Both the position numbers and the translations under genes were made by a program. Positions 17,292-26,741 of a stretch of DNA of 64,000 nt are shown here, in pieces. The number at the start of each line of letters is the position of its first letter. Within the stretch, counting starts at the first letter, position 1. The notes beneath the pieces were generated by a model, which was not told the DNA's origin, searched no databases, and saw only the letters and a list, made by a program, of their open reading frames with translations. Origin of the DNA: Verrucomicrobiia bacterium. Lineage in GTDB: Bacteria > Verrucomicrobiota > Verrucomicrobiia > Opitutales > Cerasicoccaceae. Where the stretch lies: contig JAUIAM010000005.1 in the NCBI GenBank assembly GCA_030425485.1, positions 124,001 through 188,000 of the forward strand. The letters are read 5' to 3'.

Positions 17292-19520
17292 TCACAAGAC
17301 TTCGTTATAAAGCACGGTGCCGTCCGAATCGGTCTGCTGGATACTGACCCCTATTTCGCCATCGCGATTAAAGAGAATCTTCCACTCTGCTCCCCACCCA
17401 TCGGTAAAGATCAAACCATCCTGAGTGGCGGTGCGCACAGACTGCGGACTGATCGGCTCGTCGATGGCCATGTCCGACACCTCGATAAAGTTTAAGAAGT
17501 GGCTCTGCGCCTGCATCTCGCTATCGCTGATCTCCAACCTCCAGCCTCCGGCCAGTTGATAGGTATCCTCCCAGTTCTCCCCCCCGTCCAGCGGCCAATT
17601 TCGCCCGGATGCCCAGAACTCACGCCCCGGTCCACCCTCCAGGTGAATGTTCGCATTTTCCGGCAGCAGGGTCGTCAGCAGGAGCTCTCCCCCATTCTCG
17701 GCTCGGTAGGTATTCGCACCCACTTGCTCGGGTTCGTTTACGAAGTGAAGCAGAAACTCTTTCTTCTGGTCGGGCAGCTTCGAACGCACACGATCATAGA
17801 TAATGAAATAGTCGGGCATGACGTAGATGAACTGCCGCACAACCTCGTCGGACTTGCTTTCAGCATAGCTCAAGGTCGCATCCCCCGCGGCATAGATAAA
17901 GTCCTGCTCCGCCACCATGGCAACGGCCCGCGCACGGGTCTTGTCATCCTGGCCGCCGTGATTGGGATAGGTTTTCCCGTCAGGCTGATCCCGCCAGGAC
18001 CTCCAGAAATACGGCATCGGCTCGCCCTCCTGATGAATCAGGATCGTGTTGTGCGCAACGCTCTGCGGAGCAAACGCGTGGTGGTGGTCAACCTCGGTGC
18101 GACTGCCCGCATCCAGAGCCAGAAAGCCACCCTTATAAATGATGAAGCTGAGCTCGTCGTAGTGCTGGTGCGTATCCTCACTGGAGCCAAAACGGAAGCT
18201 CGCGTAGGTATCGAAGGCATTCTTCCCTGAGCGCATGAGCAGCAGACCATAGGATTTATTATAAAAATAGCCCGGTTCATCGACGACCTCAGCACCGGCA
18301 GCATCGACAAGTTGCGGAGAAAATCCGGAGACGATAAAAGGCACAAACGGATAGCGTCCGTTGAATTGTTTTTCAGACTCAGGCAAGGAGGACATCACGC
18401 GGTAAGCCCGCTCGGCCTCTTCGGGATACTCGGCTCCATAATAGTGAATGACCTGCGCCAGATGGGTATACATCGGCCATGTGTACATGACATTATCCTG
18501 GTGCCCCATGTCGCCCAGCCCAAAGGTGAGCAGCCGCTCGCCCTCGCCCTGATTGATCGTGACGTAGTCAAACCATTCGGAGAAGTAGACCATCTGATCC
18601 CAGAGCGGAGAGACATCTTCCTCAAATGCCGCCAGCCACGCCTGTAGAAAAAGAAACGACGCATAGGGGTAGTTTCCCATCGAGTAGCCAACAGTCGTGG
18701 TGGACAGCAAGCCGGAGCCGTCAGATACTTTGTCGCGGTGGTTCATCATATCGACAAAGAGCCGCGCCCCGTCGGCCAGAAATTGTTCCGCCTTTGCGTC
18801 ATCGATACCATCGTAGCTGGCGGCAATCCCCGCAAAGAATCGCAGGGCCGACTCTCCGTAATTCCCATCCTCGGCATTGCCAATCGTACGGCGAAAGGTA
18901 AACGATCCGGACTCCTGCGAGTTGGTAATGTACTCAAGCATGGGCCGCATGAATGCCTCACGCTCTTCCGGGGTGAGCTCGTGGTAGATCCAGTCATAGG
19001 CCGCCAGGGCATTGATGCGTACATGCCCGGTCAGGTCCATCCAGACCTGATTGTCCGCCGACCACCGCAGCACTTGGGTCGAGAGCACGAGGTAGTTCTT
19101 GGCCTTCTGCAGGTAGATGTCCTCACCGGTTATGAGATACAGCAGTGCGGCCCGCGATGCCTGGGTACCGCCATCATAGAGAAAATATTGCCGCGCCTCT
19201 TTCTTCGTTTCCAGCTTCAGGCTGCCGTCGGGGTTCGTCGGCGGTGCCCCTGAAGCATAAACCAGGGGGGCCTCCAGGGGCAGTGCATCGACCTCCTCTT
19301 TGAGCTGAATAAAATCCTTTCTGGCCGCTCCCTGTGCACGCTCGCGAATGGCCGGAAGCATGCTCTCATTGATAAACAAGCGCGGATGATCGGGCAGGAT
19401 GTAAGCGAGGTATTCTTCACTGAGCAATCTCTCTGTCTGCTCAGTGGCCGCTGCAATGCGTGGTAACAGAAGCCCCGCCAGGGCCATAAAAAGCAATGTC
19501 GAGAGGGGAAGTTTCATCAT
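17292..19520 (-). CDS. Heparinase II/III-type polysaccharide lyase (secreted)
   Basis: About 742 residues from ATG 19520 (MMKLPLSTLLFMALAGLLL, a clear signal peptide ending near IAAA); longer in-frame starts would hide it. The N-terminal half is alpha-helical (RLFINESMLPAIRERA, YLITGEDIYLQKAKNYL, NALAAYDWIYHELTPEER), as expected for an alpha/alpha toroid. The second half has the heparinase II/III signature HQHYDELSFIIYKGGFLALD, then beta-sandwich strands. The family cleaves uronic-acid-containing polysaccharides (alginate, heparin, ulvan-like) by beta-elimination in the periplasm or outside. The upstream esterase on the same strand and motif copy 2 at 19641-19656 tie it to the degradation regulon. 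The exact PL family is uncertain. Confidence 0.85.
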   Translation of the reverse strand: MMKLPLSTLLFMALAGLLLPRIAAATEQTERLLSEEYLAYILPDHPRLFINESMLPAIRERAQGAARKDFIQLKEEVDALPLEAPLVYASGAPPTNPDGSLKLETKKEARQYFLYDGGTQASRAALLYLITGEDIYLQKAKNYLVLSTQVLRWSADNQVWMDLTGHVRINALAAYDWIYHELTPEEREAFMRPMLEYITNSQESGSFTFRRTIGNAEDGNYGESALRFFAGIAASYDGIDDAKAEQFLADGARLFVDMMNHRDKVSDGSGLLSTTTVGYSMGNYPYASFLFLQAWLAAFEEDVSPLWDQMVYFSEWFDYVTINQGEGERLLTFGLGDMGHQDNVMYTWPMYTHLAQVIHYYGAEYPEEAERAYRVMSSLPESEKQFNGRYPFVPFIVSGFSPQLVDAAGAEVVDEPGYFYNKSYGLLLMRSGKNAFDTYASFRFGSSEDTHQHYDELSFIIYKGGFLALDAGSRTEVDHHHAFAPQSVAHNTILIHQEGEPMPYFWRSWRDQPDGKTYPNHGGQDDKTRARAVAMVAEQDFIYAAGDATLSYAESKSDEVVRQFIYVMPDYFIIYDRVRSKLPDQKKEFLLHFVNEPEQVGANTYRAENGGELLLTTLLPENANIHLEGGPGREFWASGRNWPLDGGENWEDTYQLAGGWRLEISDSEMQAQSHFLNFIEVSDMAIDEPISPQSVRTATQDGLIFTDGWGAEWKILFNRDGEIGVSIQQTDSDGTVLYNEVL

Positions 19521-19624
19521 ATCAGTATCAGCTCCAGGCGGACGAGGTTTCAAAAGACTAAATGCCACTTCGCTCGCGCGACAGCCATTAAGCGGCAGTC
19601 GCATAGTCGCATATGTAATGCGCT

Positions 19625-19656
19625 TTGCAAATGGGCGCAAGCTAGTCCAGTTGAGT
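19625..19656 (-). promoter_or_regulatory. Regulon motif copy 2, upstream of the 17292-19520 heparinase
   Basis: Minus-strand ACTCAACTGGACTAGC (19656-19641), exactly 10 bp, then TTGCAA (19630-19625). A TATGC-containing -10 candidate follows 17-19 bp later. The motif starts 121 bp before ATG 19520, inside the 187-bp gap to the esterase gene, so the lyase has its own promoter as well as possible read-through. Confidence 0.7.
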
Positions 19657-19707
19657 AAGGTTCACGCATGAAGGGCTACCGCAGGCTGGCGACCCGCTGA
19701 ATCGCCC

Positions 19708-20901
19708 CTACTTTGCTTCAACACGCAGGTATTTATCGAGATATTGATAAGCCATCTCGCGGATCGGTGGCGGAAAATCATGCCCGCCATCACTCATCAG
19801 GGCCACGAAGTTTTCCGGCTCCCCCAGCAAAGCGTACAGATCATGCACATCCTGAAAAGCCAGGCCAACGTACTGCCAATGCGGAAAGATATGGTCGCTC
19901 TGCCCGGCGTAATAAAACTGCGGCGTCGGCGCGGCCAGAGCCATGATTTCATTGAACTCAAAGGGCACGATTCCCCGCTTCATGTCTTCGGTGTAGCGGG
20001 GCAAATGGGTGTAGGGCCAGTCACGCTTGCCCCAATGGTCGAGCAACATCTCCGGTGCACCGGTAAAGGGCGAAACCCCGCAACTGGAGACCAGCACCTT
20101 GACCCGGTCATCGACCGAAGCGAGAAAGTAGGCATTGTACGCGCCAAAGGAATGCCCGATAGCCCCGATGCTCTCGCCGTCCACCAGCGGATGCTGCGCC
20201 AGCAGGTTCATGGCCTGGATGTGATCGATCAGGTTCTTAGCCACCGTGCTCCACTCCGGGTGCTGCTCTTCAAACGGACCGCTATTAAAGTACTGCAGCC
20301 CGGGAAAAATCCGCTCCCCCGAGGTCATGGCATCCGGGGCCAGCACGATGTAGCCACGTTGGGCCAACTCGATCCCGTAGGTGCGATTTTTGCGCCCTTC
20401 AGGCGTCGCCACCGAGTCCTTTCCCTCGGCGTTCGTCGGGTGCAAGGCCAGCACGGCCGGATACCGCCGCGAGGGCGCGTCTCCATTCGCGAGCGCATCT
20501 GCTTCGGCCTCAAGTATCGCCGTTGGGATGAGCAGGTAGGCAGGAACTGTGTCCCCATAGGCTGTTTCGTAAACGACCTTCTGGCGCACGTGGTCAGCAA
20601 GCCGCACTTCGCTTACCACCTCGTACTTCACGGGCGGAAGCTCGGGCAGCCCCCCGATATAGTCCAGCCACACTTGCAGGATCTCATCGCGCTTGGCGTA
20701 CCACTGCTCCGGTGTCTTTACCCCCGCCAGGACCGAGGGGAGACCGTGCTCATTCAGCTCGGCAAGCTCATAGGGACGTGACTGCGGCTCGTGGTTGATA
20801 GCGGGAGTAGATGCTGACACCATGGGTATAAAGGTTAGGCTACCCATGCATGCTATCGCACATACGAGCAGTCGGGAGAGATTGAAAAACTTACTTTGCA
20901 T
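19708..20901 (-). CDS. Secreted alpha/beta hydrolase (acetyl-esterase / dienelactone-hydrolase-like)
   Basis: About 397 residues from ATG 20901 (MQSKFFNLSRLLVCAIACMG, signal peptide); the longer frame start adds 28 residues that would bury it. Alpha/beta hydrolase landmarks in order are RYPAVLALHPTNAEGKDS (strand and oxyanion region), RGYIVLAPDAMTSGE, the nucleophile elbow GAIGHSFGAYNA (G-H-S-F-G), QFYYAGQSDHIFP (catalytic Asp) and SDGGHDFPPPIR (catalytic His). Such enzymes in polysaccharide loci remove acetyl, methyl or feruloyl groups before lyase attack. It lies directly upstream of the heparinase on the same strand. A TTGACG / 17 bp / CTATGC promoter-like pair lies shortly upstream of the start. 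The substrate is unknown. Confidence 0.78.
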   Translation of the reverse strand: MQSKFFNLSRLLVCAIACMGSLTFIPMVSASTPAINHEPQSRPYELAELNEHGLPSVLAGVKTPEQWYAKRDEILQVWLDYIGGLPELPPVKYEVVSEVRLADHVRQKVVYETAYGDTVPAYLLIPTAILEAEADALANGDAPSRRYPAVLALHPTNAEGKDSVATPEGRKNRTYGIELAQRGYIVLAPDAMTSGERIFPGLQYFNSGPFEEQHPEWSTVAKNLIDHIQAMNLLAQHPLVDGESIGAIGHSFGAYNAYFLASVDDRVKVLVSSCGVSPFTGAPEMLLDHWGKRDWPYTHLPRYTEDMKRGIVPFEFNEIMALAAPTPQFYYAGQSDHIFPHWQYVGLAFQDVHDLYALLGEPENFVALMSDGGHDFPPPIREMAYQYLDKYLRVEAK

Positions 20902-21019
20902 CTCGCCTGCTGTGCATAGCCCTACTACCATAAGCGCGTCAACCTCAACCAAGCCCCTACCCCTGGCAAAACTGATACACCTCAAGCCGCAGGTTTAAAT
21001 CAGTGTGAGCACGCCCGTC

Positions 21020-21051
21020 ACTCAATTGAACGAGTAGTGGGGTATTTGCGA
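21020..21051 (+). promoter_or_regulatory. Regulon motif copy 3, upstream of the giant PilX-like gene
   Basis: ACTCAATTGAACGAGT (21020-21035, perfect ACTC/GAGT ends), exactly 10 bp, then TTGCGA (21046-21051), then TTACTTT 17-18 bp later. It starts 110 bp before the ATG at 21130. The esterase gene diverges on the other side (start 20901), so this site could also influence it. Confidence 0.7.
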
Positions 21052-21129
21052 TAAACTCAAAATACGACTTACTTTACTAGAAGAGTTAGCCCCATTCACC
21101 AGTCTCTCAATTTAGAAAATCCTCCCCTC

Positions 21130-24100
21130 ATGACAACGCGCTCTTTAATTCGTAATAGTAGTTCCTCATTCGGTCGACCTGGTTTTGCGCTGATCGTGGC
21201 GTTAATGTTAATGGGCTTCATTGTGCTCTTGATGATTAGTCTGACGTCACTGGTTAATATGAACCTTTCGCTCGTCACAAACCAGAGCAACATGTTTGTC
21301 GCACGTCAGAATGCGCTGCTGGGGATGAACCTTGCGCTTGGGGAGTTGCAGCGCACGGCAGGGCCAGACCAGCGTGTCACGGCCCGCTCAGACATCAGCT
21401 CCGCCAACCCGGTCCCCAATGCCTACTGGACGGGGGTTTGGAAAAGCACACTGCCCAATAATGCGGACGCCACCAATCCAGATGCTCCCAACAGCCCCTA
21501 CCCGGTAGCACCCAGCGATGCGAATATAGCCCCCTCGCAGTCCGAGTTAATGACCTGGCTGATCAGTGGAAACGAGGGCAAGGACGCATCCGACGGTGAC
21601 ACCCTCGACTACCTTCCCGACACAAACCTGGCCTTGAGTGCTGATTTTGGCAGCGACGTGGATAACGACGCCGTCTACCTCGTGGGAGCTTCGACCCTGG
21701 TGCAGAGGGGCAGTGACGAGGCTGCTTCTGTCGGGCTCGAAGGGGCGGTCATCGCACCCAAGGTACCGCTGCGCGACAGCGATGCCAACACCACCGGACA
21801 CTATGCCTGGTGGGTCGGCGACGAGGGCATTAAAGCCCGCATTGCCCCGCACGGCGTCCCCACCGTGCTCAACGCCACCGATACGGAAAATGAACATCGG
21901 GCCTTCCAACTGCCCAGCGGCAGCGACCCGTCTGTCAACACGGCACTGGCCACCATCTACGACCGGGACGAAGCACTCCTGAGCAACGTCAAGGAGTATG
22001 ATTCGCTGAACGTCCTTTGGGGGGCCAATGACGCAGGCAACCGGCAGGTGCTCAACCAGCACTGGCACGACCTCACCCCCTACGCCAACGGGCTGCTCAC
22101 GGACACACGCTGGGGCGGCTTCCGCGGAGACCTTACCCTGGCCTTCGAGAACAACGCTGTTTTTGAGAAGTACTTCGGCACCTGGAACACGGACCCCGAC
22201 CGCTTTTACTTTGTCGATGTCGTAGACCACGGCTACCAAGCGGGCGGCTTCCCCAACTGGTCCATCCTCCGCTCCTATTATCAACTCAAGGACAGAGACG
22301 GCGTCGCCGCCGGACGCACCCGAGCCAACAATGCCGCCCCGCTTGACTCTAATCGCGCTGTACTTTCCCGCTTCTATGACTGGAGCACAAACCCCTCCGT
22401 CCCCTATAAGCCTGGGCCGAATTCGACCAAGGAAGGCTATCACAGCAACAGCCCGCTGCACGCGCTGGTTGCGCGCCTCCAGGTCACGATCGGCATCCGC
22501 TTCATACCCACGAATGACTATCTGGTTCCCGGTGATAGCTCCACCCCTCCGACCTACACCGCTCAGCTACTGGTCAAACCCCTCATTGGATTCTACAACC
22601 CGTATAATGTTCGCATTGACCCACCAGCAAACAGCGTGTCCGTACTCATGAACAACCTGCGGTGGTCATTTATCCCCAAAATCACAATCAGCGTTTCAGG
22701 CGGCACCCCGGTTGAGTTTTATTTCCGTGAAGTGCTCTCATCCGACCTCCTGCACCAATACGCCGCCGGTGAGCTGGAAATGATCGCGCCGACCTTCGAT
22801 CTGTACCCGGGAGAAACCCGGCTTTTCGGCCTGTGGGGGGATGTCACGCGCAGCCAGTACTATGCTGGCGGTGGCCACTATACACTGAAACTCACCACGG
22901 CAGAGCACGAAGGTTCATCTTATGACCCTGAGAGCGGATACCTCATCCTTGATCTACAAACGGCCTACCACGCATCTGTCACTGCCGCAGTTGAAGGTGA
23001 ACAAGGCTATCAAACAGTACCATCAAACGACTTTGGGCTTAGCACTGACGAAAAGAAAGAGCTCACCGTAATCGCCACAGATACCATTACCATTTCAATC
23101 GATACAACCGATACCGCCAACGTCATCTACAGACACCAGGCCATGCCAGATAACGTTACCGCAGCTAACCCCCATACGCAGTACTTTGGGCCGATCGTAG
23201 ATAACTCGAATTTTGATCCAGCCGACACGCAGCGCACCTATGCCAACATCCCAGTCTCGGCGCTCATCGGCATCCCCGGACCACTGGACAACCTCATCAC
23301 CTGGGGCTTCTGGATGCGCGGGGCCAATGATAACCTCATGCAAAGCCGTCTGCTGGTCGACCACAATATCCGCGCCATGACCGGCTCACCCCAATGGGAC
23401 CAGATGAATAATAACTACTACGCCAGCAGCATCTTCACTGGCGAGTTTGAGGGCAGCCAGCTCCATGGTTACATCAGTGATCCCCTGGCCAACATCACAG
23501 CTGATGAGCAAGCCGGTGGGCGTTTCAGCGGATTCTCTGGTGGCAGCGCCTCATCCAACTACGGCGGCTCCGCCCGCACCGTCCTCTTCGATGTACCGCG
23601 TGAACCGCTCCTCTCCCTCGGCTCGCTCCAGCACGCCAATGTCGGCCGCTACACCACCGATCCGACCTACATCATCGGCAACAGCTTCGCCCCGGCCCGT
23701 ATCAGTGACCTCAGCGACATTCACTCCACGGGGTACAGTCTGAACAACTTCGAAGCTTGGGACCTCAGCTACCTGATCAACCAGCAGCTCTGGGACAGCT
23801 ACTTCTTCTCCACCATCCCCAGCAACCTGACGCCTGCGAACATTGATGCTCTCCGAAAGGGTGAGATTAGCCTGCCCAACCACCGCCTGGGCCTTTTTCA
23901 CGCATGGGAAGAAGAAATCCTACCGGAGGACCTGACCAACAACCTCGGAACGGACGAAAGCGAAACCTTTTACGAGGTGGCCACCAACTTCATGATAGAA
24001 GGTGCCTTCAACATCAACTCCACCTCCGAAGAGGCCTGGGCCGCCTTCCTGGCCTCATCGCGTGACTTGGAAATCCCCAGCTACGACCCCAACACCGCTG

Positions 24101-24747
24101 CGCTGATCCCGGGTACAACGACCAGCGAAGCTGGAGCCGCCTTTTCCCGCCTGATGCACCCGGTAGACGGCCAATTCGGCGGTGCCGATGACGCGGCCTT
24201 CTGGCGTGGATACCGAGCCCTGGACGATGCTCAAACCCGCGCTCTGGCCACCGAAATCGTACGCCTGATCCGTCAACGCGGCCAGCCATTTTCCTCCTTG
24301 GCCGAGTTTGTCAACCGCCCACTGGAAGACGCCCCAACCAATGGTCCAGCACGCACTGGCATACTCCAGCAGGCCATTAACAATGCAGGTCTTAACGACA
24401 TCGCTCTCGGGACAACCTATGGTGCCGCTCCAAGACCCAGCGGTATTAGCCACAACCAGTTCAATGAAAACAAAGCCACCAGCGCTTTCCCCGGCTACCT
24501 CACTCAGGCCGACGTCCTGCAAACGCTCGGACCAGTCATGAGTGCGCGCTCGGATACCTTTACCATCCGCAGCTACGGCGACAGCATCAACCCGCTGACT
24601 GGCGAGATCGATGCCCGCGCCTGGTGCGAAGCCGTCGTTCAGCGTGTGCCGGATGAAACCCTCCACGGGCAAAACCTCCTCGATCGGGACGCCAATCGCC
24701 GGTACCGCATTGTTTCCTTCCGCTGGCTGAACAAGGAAGAGATTTAA
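21130..24747 (+). CDS. Giant PilX-like / Verru_Chthon cassette protein A-like membrane-anchored protein
   Basis: 1205 residues. The N-terminus is short and basic, then GFALIVALMLMGFIVLLMISLTSLVNMNL: a single hydrophobic helix right after a Gly-Phe, as in PilX-type pilus assembly proteins and in the verrucomicrobial Verru_Chthon cassette protein A family (about this size). The next helix, ARQNALLGMNLALGELQRTAGPDQRVTA, is also typical of that family. The remaining 1100 residues are a soluble, Asp/Asn/Pro-rich mixed domain without a recognised catalytic motif. The C-terminal segment (PFSSLAEFVNRPLED and DTFTIRSYGD) matches the family's end. It probably caps a pseudopilus or forms a surface structure. 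The next gene, 77 bp downstream, encodes a secreted protein. It carries regulon motif copy 3. Confidence 0.75.
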   Translation: MTTRSLIRNSSSSFGRPGFALIVALMLMGFIVLLMISLTSLVNMNLSLVTNQSNMFVARQNALLGMNLALGELQRTAGPDQRVTARSDISSANPVPNAYWTGVWKSTLPNNADATNPDAPNSPYPVAPSDANIAPSQSELMTWLISGNEGKDASDGDTLDYLPDTNLALSADFGSDVDNDAVYLVGASTLVQRGSDEAASVGLEGAVIAPKVPLRDSDANTTGHYAWWVGDEGIKARIAPHGVPTVLNATDTENEHRAFQLPSGSDPSVNTALATIYDRDEALLSNVKEYDSLNVLWGANDAGNRQVLNQHWHDLTPYANGLLTDTRWGGFRGDLTLAFENNAVFEKYFGTWNTDPDRFYFVDVVDHGYQAGGFPNWSILRSYYQLKDRDGVAAGRTRANNAAPLDSNRAVLSRFYDWSTNPSVPYKPGPNSTKEGYHSNSPLHALVARLQVTIGIRFIPTNDYLVPGDSSTPPTYTAQLLVKPLIGFYNPYNVRIDPPANSVSVLMNNLRWSFIPKITISVSGGTPVEFYFREVLSSDLLHQYAAGELEMIAPTFDLYPGETRLFGLWGDVTRSQYYAGGGHYTLKLTTAEHEGSSYDPESGYLILDLQTAYHASVTAAVEGEQGYQTVPSNDFGLSTDEKKELTVIATDTITISIDTTDTANVIYRHQAMPDNVTAANPHTQYFGPIVDNSNFDPADTQRTYANIPVSALIGIPGPLDNLITWGFWMRGANDNLMQSRLLVDHNIRAMTGSPQWDQMNNNYYASSIFTGEFEGSQLHGYISDPLANITADEQAGGRFSGFSGGSASSNYGGSARTVLFDVPREPLLSLGSLQHANVGRYTTDPTYIIGNSFAPARISDLSDIHSTGYSLNNFEAWDLSYLINQQLWDSYFFSTIPSNLTPANIDALRKGEISLPNHRLGLFHAWEEEILPEDLTNNLGTDESETFYEVATNFMIEGAFNINSTSEEAWAAFLASSRDLEIPSYDPNTAALIPGTTTSEAGAAFSRLMHPVDGQFGGADDAAFWRGYRALDDAQTRALATEIVRLIRQRGQPFSSLAEFVNRPLEDAPTNGPARTGILQQAINNAGLNDIALGTTYGAAPRPSGISHNQFNENKATSAFPGYLTQADVLQTLGPVMSARSDTFTIRSYGDSINPLTGEIDARAWCEAVVQRVPDETLHGQNLLDRDANRRYRIVSFRWLNKEEI

Positions 24748-24824
24748 TCGTGCAATCACGCGCTTGAACACCAGGCACAAGCTGACAATACTCAGCCACC
24801 GAACCCCACTGCCCAACCCCATTC

Positions 24825-25547
24825 ATGTTTCTCTCTAATAAATTCTTCCTGCCCCTCATCACCTTTTGCCTGCTCATGGGAGCCACACAGCTCAGCGCCC
24901 AAGAGCAGCAGCCTATGGTTAATGTCCGCTTCACCGCGCTCAGCCTGGACAGCCCCATTAGCAACATAAAGTTCGACAGCGATGGTACGGCAAAATCGCT
25001 TTTCACCTCCACGGTCACCCGCTCGCTTGAGCAAAAATACAGCGGACCCCCGCAACTGGTGTTCTACATCCCAGAGACCGGCCCCGAAGGCCAGACCATC
25101 AAGCGCCCTGTCGCCGTGGTCAACCTCTCCGGCTTCTCCGGCAAACAAGTGCTTCTGCTCTTTAGCCAACACCCATCGGAACCCGGACGCTACACCGTAC
25201 ACGCTCTGGACGACAGCACGGCGCGCACACCCGGCAATTCATGGCGCATGTTCAACCTCACCCCGACCACGGTTGCCATCAAGGTCGGCGAGCAAGAGCC
25301 CGTCACCATCAAGACCCGCTCCGACTATCTCTTCCGTTTTAACTCTGATGCGCAAACCAGCGTCGTCATCCAAATCGCCGCATCCACCGAAGACGGATGG
25401 GAGTTGGCACGACGCTCGATCTGGAGCCACAACCCGAACCTGCGCACCCTCGTCTTCCTCATACCCGGCGGCCAGGGGAACTCCGTTCAGGTCAAACGCA
25501 TTAACCAGTCTCTCAACACCATCCCCCAGCCCGCACAGCCCAGGTAG
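24825..25547 (+). CDS. Secreted protein of unknown function, partner of the PilX-like protein
   Basis: 240 residues. The signal peptide is LSNKFFLPLITFCLLMGATQLSA, cleaved before QEQQP. The body is beta-rich with alternating hydrophobics (PVAVVNLSGFSGKQVLLLF, SDYLFRFNSDAQTSVVIQIAAS, LRTLVFLIPGGQGNSVQVKR) and a proline-rich tail. I do not recognise a catalytic motif. It is probably cotranscribed with the 1205-residue PilX-like gene, and such small secreted beta proteins accompany this type of gene in Verrucomicrobia (inference). A function in assembling or decorating the same surface structure is likely. Confidence 0.65.
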   Translation: MFLSNKFFLPLITFCLLMGATQLSAQEQQPMVNVRFTALSLDSPISNIKFDSDGTAKSLFTSTVTRSLEQKYSGPPQLVFYIPETGPEGQTIKRPVAVVNLSGFSGKQVLLLFSQHPSEPGRYTVHALDDSTARTPGNSWRMFNLTPTTVAIKVGEQEPVTIKTRSDYLFRFNSDAQTSVVIQIAASTEDGWELARRSIWSHNPNLRTLVFLIPGGQGNSVQVKRINQSLNTIPQPAQPR

Positions 25548-25652
25548 CGAAAAACTCGCCACTTGACCCCTCCTGCTGCGTAGGATTATGCTCACATACT
25601 GTCTGGAATCGAGCGGATTAACCCACCCGGACAGCGTTCTCATCAGCGGATC

Positions 25653-26741
25653 ATGAAAGCGAATCGAGTGACCCAAAAGGACATCGCGACTGCGGCAAAT
25701 GTCCACCCGGCTACGGTTTCTCTGGCATTGAAAAACGACCGCAGCATCCCGCCATCGACCCGCGAGCGCATCCACGATATTGCCCGTAAAATGGGCTACG
25801 TCCCCGACCCCATGCTCTCCGCCCTGGCTAAATACAGGATGCAGGGAAATAACAGGGCCTACCGCGGGGTACTTGCATGGGTAGTTAATACCTCCTCCCC
25901 GGACTACGACTGGAAGAACTCCCAGCACTACTACAACTGGTACCTCGGGGCGCAGTCACAAGCCGTCAGGCATGGCTTCGAGCTTCAGGTCGTGGAGTAC
26001 TCGACCCTTAAGATGAAAGCCGACCGCATGGCTTCCATCCTCAAGGCACGAAACATTCAGGGTGTCTTGCTCTGCCCGCAGCCCACCCCCTACGCTCACC
26101 TCGAATTTCCCTGGAGCGACTTCTCAGCCGTCACTTTTGGCTACACCCTCGTGGCGCCGCGCCTGCATGCCGTCTCCACCGCGCACTATCAGTCTATCCG
26201 GCTAGCATTCGATGTGTTGCACGAGCGCGGCTACAAACGCATCGGACTCGCGCTCTCAGAACTTACCGACGAACGCTGCGGTGGCACCCTCCTGTCCGCC
26301 TACCTTGGTAAATGCCATAAGCTATCTGCCGGGGATATGATTCCGCCATTCTATGGAGATATTGGCTGGATGAGTAACCCTCAATTACTCAAAGACTGGT
26401 ACGAAGAACACCGGCCCGACGCCATCATCAGCACACACCAGATCCTCGATTCGCTCGAAGAGGTTGGCATCAGGGCCCCCGAGGATATCGGCGTCGCCGC
26501 AGCAAGCTTGCCCGACACGGATTCACGCCTCAGCGGCGTGCTCGAAAGCTCGGTTCAGATCGGTAAAGTCGCGATCGATTTCCTGGTCGACATGGTCTAC
26601 CGCGGAGAATGCGGCATCCCCAAACATCCCCAGATCATCGCCGTCGAGGGCATCTGGCATGAGGGCAAAACACTCAGACCACCCGAGGCGAAAACCAAGG
26701 CTACGGCTAAAGGTAAAGCAAAGGCGGCAGCAGCTAGTTAA
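25653..26741 (+). CDS. LacI family transcriptional regulator with Lys/Ala-rich tail
   Basis: 362 residues. Residues 1-60 are a canonical LacI helix-turn-helix and hinge: VTQKDIATAANVHPATVSLALK, then IPPSTRERIHDIARKMGYVPD. The effector domain follows (VLAWVVNTSSPDY, ARNIQGVLLCPQPTPYAH, ERGYKRIGLALSELTDERC, RAPEDIGVAAASLPDTDSRLSGVLESS). The last 15 residues are KTKATAKGKAKAAAAS, an unusual basic, low-complexity extension. It lies in the middle of the polysaccharide region, convergent with the alkaline phosphatase gene (8-bp overlap of the 3' ends). It is the best local candidate for the protein that reads the repeated 16-bp motif, but that motif lacks the central CG typical of LacI operators, so this is unproven. 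Confidence 0.9.
   Translation: MKANRVTQKDIATAANVHPATVSLALKNDRSIPPSTRERIHDIARKMGYVPDPMLSALAKYRMQGNNRAYRGVLAWVVNTSSPDYDWKNSQHYYNWYLGAQSQAVRHGFELQVVEYSTLKMKADRMASILKARNIQGVLLCPQPTPYAHLEFPWSDFSAVTFGYTLVAPRLHAVSTAHYQSIRLAFDVLHERGYKRIGLALSELTDERCGGTLLSAYLGKCHKLSAGDMIPPFYGDIGWMSNPQLLKDWYEEHRPDAIISTHQILDSLEEVGIRAPEDIGVAAASLPDTDSRLSGVLESSVQIGKVAIDFLVDMVYRGECGIPKHPQIIAVEGIWHEGKTLRPPEAKTKATAKGKAKAAAAS

Noticed and set aside
19521-19640. Upstream extension of the first heparinase by 40 codons
   Set aside because: It would place a non-signal sequence before a clear signal peptide and would cover the predicted promoter elements of motif copy 2.
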